A stretch of 64,000 bases of DNA from an uncultured Lachnospiraceae bacterium (lineage in GTDB: Bacteria > Bacillota > Clostridia > Lachnospirales > Lachnospiraceae): contig UQVK01000011.1 in the NCBI GenBank assembly GCA_900544445.1, positions 1-64,000 of the forward strand, written 5' to 3'. The first letter of the stretch is position 1; every line of letters begins with the position of its first letter. Under the pieces are notes generated by a model. That model ran no database searches and was not told the origin of the DNA. It saw only the letters and a program-made list of their open reading frames with translations. A program made the translations under genes and the position numbers. Positions 60,472 through 64,000 of the stretch are shown piece after piece.

Positions 60472-61884
60472 TTAAGCCGCCGCCGATTCCTTCCTTCCCA
60501 GGGCGATTTTGGAAAGATCTCCCGGTTTTTTCAGGAAACGCTGATATACAACCAGCCAGGAAGCGGTGGATATCAGGAAGCTGATGCCGTCCGCCACGGG
60601 CTCCGCATAGAAGGCGCTGGCTGCGCCGAAGGCAAAGGGCAGCAGGCAGGTAGCGGAAAAATAGAGGCATTTCCGGAAGAGGGACAGGGAAAGGGAAAGC
60701 CTGGTCAGTCCCAGGGCGGTCAGGGAATCCACGAAGGTGTACTGGAAGGAGAGCGGGATGATCATCAGTGTGAACGCCCGGATCCCCCAGACAGACAGCT
60801 CAATATAATCCGGATTGTCCGTGAAAATGCCTGCAAAGGCGGAAGGAAGAAAGCGGGAAATCAGGAACATGACGGTGGTGAAGCCGATGCAGAGAAGAAG
60901 CACGCAGAGGACGATCCGCCGGATGCGCGCCTGATTTCCCGCTCCGTAGTTATAGCTGATGAGCGGCTGGGAGCCGCCTGTGATGCCCAGCATGGGCGAG
61001 GTGATCAGAAGCATGTAACTCTGAACGATGGTGGCACAGGTGATCAGCGTATCCCCGTAGCCCGTGCCGCCGTGATACTGAAGGACCGCATTCATGGCGA
61101 TGATGATGACGCTGTCCGTTGCCAGGATCAGGAAGGGGGAAAAGCCGAGCGCAAAGATCCGTCCAGCGAGCTGACGTTCCGGTTTTTTGAGATGAAGCGG
61201 GATGCTCATTTTCCCGCTTCTCAGCACGCAGAGCACGAAGATGCAGGAGGAGAGCTGCGCCAGCACGGTTGCGACGGCAGCGCCGGCGATATTCATGTGG
61301 AACAGGAAAATGAAAACCGGATCCAGAATGATATTGACGATGGCGCCGATGAGCGTGGTCACCATGCCCAGCATGGGATGGCCCTGCGCGGTGATAAAAT
61401 AATTCATCCCCATGGAAAGCAGGGCGAAAAAGGTGCCGCAGGTATAAATGGTTAGATAGGTATCCGCATAGGGGAAGGAAGCATCACTCGCTCCGAACCA
61501 GCGAAGCAGCAGATCCTTGGTGAGAAGGAACAGGACGGTGAGCACGGCGGACAGAATGAGCAGCAGGCTGAAGCAGTTACCCAGGATGCGTTCCGCCTCT
61601 TTTTTATCTCCCTGACCCAGACGCATGGAAAAAAGAATCGAACCGCCGATTCCCACCAGCGTGGCGAAGGAGGAGAGCAGCGTGATGATGGGAGCGCAGA
61701 CCCCTGCTCCGGCCAGAGAAATCGCACCAATTTCCGGAATATTTCCCACATAGATGCGGTCTACAATACTGTAAAGCACATTTACAAACTGTGCGAACAT
61801 GAACGGGATGGACACTCGCAGAACCAGAGAAGGGACACTGTCCTTCCCGAAATCATTCACGTGTTTTGTCTTTTGTCTGAGCAT
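60472..61884 (-). CDS. MATE-family multidrug/metabolite exporter
   Basis: A 470-residue, twelve-span MATE transporter. Typical segments are PFMFAQFVNVLYSIVDRIYVG in span 1-2, GIGGSILFSMRLGQGDKKEAE after it, and PMLGITGGSQPLISYNYGAG in the second half. MATE proteins export cationic compounds with H+ or Na+. The ATG at 61884 follows AAAGGAAC; the frame continuing upstream on this strand is an overlap with ecfA1. It is convergent with the isomerase gene and divergent from ecfA1. Confidence 0.93.
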   Translation of the reverse strand: MLRQKTKHVNDFGKDSVPSLVLRVSIPFMFAQFVNVLYSIVDRIYVGNIPEIGAISLAGAGVCAPIITLLSSFATLVGIGGSILFSMRLGQGDKKEAERILGNCFSLLLILSAVLTVLFLLTKDLLLRWFGASDASFPYADTYLTIYTCGTFFALLSMGMNYFITAQGHPMLGMVTTLIGAIVNIILDPVFIFLFHMNIAGAAVATVLAQLSSCIFVLCVLRSGKMSIPLHLKKPERQLAGRIFALGFSPFLILATDSVIIIAMNAVLQYHGGTGYGDTLITCATIVQSYMLLITSPMLGITGGSQPLISYNYGAGNQARIRRIVLCVLLLCIGFTTVMFLISRFLPSAFAGIFTDNPDYIELSVWGIRAFTLMIIPLSFQYTFVDSLTALGLTRLSLSLSLFRKCLYFSATCLLPFAFGAASAFYAEPVADGISFLISTASWLVVYQRFLKKPGDLSKIALGRKESAAA

Positions 61885-61989
61885 GATGTTTGCTGTTCCT
61901 TTCCATGTATATGGTATATGCGTTTCTTTTATCGCAGAGAGCCAGATAATGGTACTCCTGTACAGGCAGAAAATCAACAGGTATTTTTC

Positions 61990-62018
61990 TTGTATTTCCA
62001 TCAGATTTCCAGTACAAT
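61990..62018 (+). promoter_or_regulatory. Promoter of the ecf genes
   Basis: TTGTAT (61990-61995), 17-nt spacer, TACAAT (62013-62018). Confidence 0.65.
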
Positions 62019-62070
62019 AGGGAAGTAACAGTGATTGTAAACCAAAAAGTGAAACAGGGTAACAAATCGA

Positions 62071-62937
62071 ATGAAGATAATAGAAGCATCTGAGCTTTCC
62101 TATGATTATGTGAGGCACGATGAGGAAGGAAATGAGACAGGATCCGTCCGGGCGGTGGACGGCGTGAGCCTGCAGGTGGAGCAGGGAGAATTCATCGCCA
62201 TCCTTGGCCATAACGGTTCCGGGAAGAGCACGCTGGCAAAGCATATCAATGCGCTTCTCTGTCCGACGCAGGGAACCATCTGGGTGGACGGAATGGACAC
62301 GAAGGAAGAGAAAAACGTCTGGAATATCCGGCAGACCGCGGGAATGGTATTCCAGAATCCGGACAATCAGATCATCGGCCAGGTGGTGGAAGAGGACGTG
62401 GGCTTCGGCCCGGAAAATATGGGCGTTCCCACAAAAGAAATCTGGGAGCGGGTGGAGGAAAGCCTGAAAGCGGTGGGCATGTATGAATACCGCAAATTTT
62501 CTCCCAACAAGCTGTCCGGCGGTCAGAAGCAGCGGGTTTCCATCGCCGGCGTGCTCGCCATGCATCCCAAATGCATCGTGTTGGATGAGCCGACGGCCAT
62601 GCTGGATCCCAGCGGCCGGAAAGAGGTGATCCGGGCGGCGCGCGCGCTGAATCAGGTGGAGAACGTGACCGTCATTCTGATCACCCACTATATGGAAGAG
62701 GTGATCCATGCGGACAGAGTTTTCGTGATGGATGAAGGAAAGGTGGTGCTTTCCGGCACGCCCCGGGAAGTTTTCTCTCAGGTGGAACATCTGAAGGAGC
62801 TGAGGCTTGACGTGCCGCAGGTTACTCTGCTTGCCTGGGAGCTGAAGCAGAGAGGCTTTCCGCTGCCGGACGGGATACTCACCACACAGGAGCTGAAGGA
62901 GGAGCTGCAGAAATGTCAATCAGGCTGGAGCATGTAA
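62071..62937 (+). CDS. ecfA1: Energy-coupling factor transporter ATPase EcfA1
   Basis: A 288-residue ABC ATPase of the ECF vitamin and metal uptake module. Walker A is GHNGSGKST, the Q-loop VFQNPDNQI, the signature LSGGQKQRV, and Walker [11 protein letters not shown]. It energises EcfT together with EcfA2 for several S components. In Firmicutes these genes normally follow rplQ; here 13 kb intervene. It overlaps ecfA2 by 25 nt. Confidence 0.97.
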   Translation: MKIIEASELSYDYVRHDEEGNETGSVRAVDGVSLQVEQGEFIAILGHNGSGKSTLAKHINALLCPTQGTIWVDGMDTKEEKNVWNIRQTAGMVFQNPDNQIIGQVVEEDVGFGPENMGVPTKEIWERVEESLKAVGMYEYRKFSPNKLSGGQKQRVSIAGVLAMHPKCIVLDEPTAMLDPSGRKEVIRAARALNQVENVTVILITHYMEEVIHADRVFVMDEGKVVLSGTPREVFSQVEHLKELRLDVPQVTLLAWELKQRGFPLPDGILTTQELKEELQKCQSGWSM

Positions 62938-63842
62938 ATTATGTATACGGTGCGGACACGGAGCTGAGCGTGGCCGCTCTGAAGGATGTCTGCCTGACGA
63001 TTGAGGACGGAGAATTCGTCGGTCTCATCGGGCATACTGGCTCCGGAAAATCAACGCTGGTGCAGCATCTGAACGGCCTTCTGAAGGCGACGGACGGAAA
63101 GATTTATTATAACGGAACGAATATCTACGAAAAGGGATACAATCTGAAGGAGCTGCGCAGCAGAGTCGGTCTTGTTTTTCAGTATCCCGAATATCAGCTT
63201 TTTGAAATCGACGTATTTTCGGACGTCTGTTTCGGCCCCAAAAACCTGGGTCTTCCTAAAGAAGAGGTGGAAGAGCGGGCGAGGCGGGCGCTGGAACTGG
63301 TGGGAATCGGAGAGGAATATTATAATCAGTCTCCCTTTGACCTGTCCGGCGGACAGAAAAGAAGGGTGGCCATCGCCGGTGTGCTCGCCATGAACCCGGA
63401 TGTGCTGGTTCTGGACGAACCCACCGCCGGGCTGGATCCGAGAGGGCGGGATGAGATTCTGGGAGAGATCGCCGCGCTGCGGGAAAAGACAGGAATGACC
63501 GTAGTCCTGGTTTCCCACAGCATGGAGGATGTGGCGAACTATGTGAGCCGCATTATCGTGATGAACCATGGAAGTGTTATGCTGGATGGAAAGCCGCGTG
63601 AAGTGTTCCGCCATGTGAAGGAACTGGAGGCGGTGGGACTTGCCGCTCCGCAGGTCACCTACATCATGCATACCCTGAAGGAAGCGGGACTGGTGCCAAA
63701 TGCGGATGCGACCACCCTTACAGAGGCTGTGGACGCGATTTGTGAGGCGTTCGGAGTCGAAGACCGCAGCGCCGGAAATAGCGGAACGGAAGATCACAGT
63801 GCCGGAAATATCGGGACAGAAAAGGAAACGGACAGATGCTGA
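62913..63842 (+). CDS. ecfA2: Energy-coupling factor transporter ATPase EcfA2
   Basis: A 309-residue ABC ATPase, partner of EcfA1. Walker A is GHTGSGKST, the Q-loop [10 protein letters not shown], the signature LSGGQKRRV, and Walker [13 protein letters not shown]. The C-terminus carries a short imperfect duplication ([10 protein letters not shown] then [10 protein letters not shown]) beyond the normal end. It overlaps ecfT by 7 nt, so all three are translationally coupled. Confidence 0.97.
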   Translation: MSIRLEHVNYVYGADTELSVAALKDVCLTIEDGEFVGLIGHTGSGKSTLVQHLNGLLKATDGKIYYNGTNIYEKGYNLKELRSRVGLVFQYPEYQLFEIDVFSDVCFGPKNLGLPKEEVEERARRALELVGIGEEYYNQSPFDLSGGQKRRVAIAGVLAMNPDVLVLDEPTAGLDPRGRDEILGEIAALREKTGMTVVLVSHSMEDVANYVSRIIVMNHGSVMLDGKPREVFRHVKELEAVGLAAPQVTYIMHTLKEAGLVPNADATTLTEAVDAICEAFGVEDRSAGNSGTEDHSAGNIGTEKETDRC

Positions 63843-64000
63843 GAGACATTACCTTAGGACAATATTATCAGACGGAATCGGTGATCCACAGGCTGGACCC
63901 CAGGGTAAAGCTGATCGCCACCATTGTGTTCATCATTTCTCTTTTCCTGGTGGACAGCTTTCCGGGCTACCTGATCGCCGGGCTTTTTCTGGTCTGCGCC
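63836..64000 (+). CDS. ecfT: Energy-coupling factor transporter membrane protein EcfT, 5' part
   Basis: The first 55 codons of EcfT ([20 protein letters not shown], then PRVKLIATIVFIISLFLVDS), cut by the window edge. The HxLDPRxKL pattern is the family start, ahead of the first membrane span. EcfT is the scaffold that links the two ATPases to exchangeable substrate-binding subunits. Confidence 0.95.
   Translation, partial: MLRDITLGQYYQTESVIHRLDPRVKLIATIVFIISLFLVDSFPGYLIAGLFLVCA

Noticed and set aside
60418-61455. 345-residue plus-strand frame opposite the MATE gene
   Set aside because: It is low-complexity, charged sequence typical of the complement of membrane-protein codons.
61885-62919. 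N-terminal extension of the MATE gene to 815 residues
   Set aside because: The extension is the complement of ecfA1 and its promoter; the MATE family start and a ribosome binding site are at 61884.
1-64000. tRNA or rRNA genes
   Set aside because: No cloverleaf-like segments or rRNA-like sequence were noticed in any intergenic stretch; a dedicated RNA search was not possible.

Overview
The window reads as a chromosomal segment of a gut-type anaerobe of the Clostridia, most likely a Lachnospiraceae member. The evidence is a complete Gram-positive S10-spc-alpha ribosomal order with a KOW-domain gene between map and infA, zinc-type S14 and L36, an ECF ATPase pair, a PadR/SEDS pair, an Rpn-type nuclease, DUF5107 and DUF3048 proteins, and an ABC-type glycan utilization locus. 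No tRNA, rRNA or CRISPR was seen.

Layout. (1) 1-8.8 kb: an AT-rich surface polysaccharide locus with hexapeptide acetyltransferases, two GT4 glycosyltransferases, an asparagine-synthase-like protein, a Wzx-type flippase and an acyltransferase-3. Three of its genes carry long poly-G tracts. Nine G keeps each frame open; two genes have eight G and are out of frame. A duplicated, chimeric segment lies at 5.15-6.25 kb. (2) 8.8-10.45 kb: an IS110-family element with a structured upstream non-coding region. (3) 10.5-30 kb: a mixed region with regulators (two AraC, CarD, PadR, an HTH protein), a zinc dehydrogenase, a phosphodiesterase, HypA, a methyltransferase, hydrolases and GNAT proteins, plus several unrecognised genes. 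(4) 30.1-31.03 kb: non-coding DNA holding a regular five-unit inverted-repeat array (37-nt units, 53-nt period), directly followed by five 131/132-bp tandem repeats. (5) 31.09-48.94 kb: the ribosomal S10-spc-alpha gene block, with its own promoter and long leader. Several spacers in it hold tandem hairpins. (6) 48.96-60.4 kb: a rhamnogalacturonan-I oligosaccharide utilization locus with an AraC regulator (frameshifted at a C7 tract), two permeases, a binding lipoprotein, GH105, a CE12-type esterase, a GH112 phosphorylase and a TIM-barrel isomerase/epimerase. (7) 60.5-64 kb: a MATE transporter and the ecfA1-ecfA2-ecfT genes.

How the genes work together. In the glycan locus, oligosaccharides are bound by the lipoprotein and imported by the two permeases. 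They would then be deacetylated (CE12), trimmed of the unsaturated uronate (GH105) and phosphorolysed at galactosyl-rhamnose (GH112) in the cytoplasm, since none of these enzymes shows a signal peptide. The locus separates rplQ from the ecfA-ecfA-ecfT genes that normally follow it in Firmicutes, so it looks like an insertion. In the polysaccharide locus, the G-tract pattern suggests that acetylation and acylation of the surface polymer could be switched by slipped-strand mispairing. Homopolymer under-calling in the assembly is the main alternative.

The signals most worth a second look are the phased array at 30133-30380, the poly-G tracts, and the hairpin cassettes in front of ribosome binding sites.
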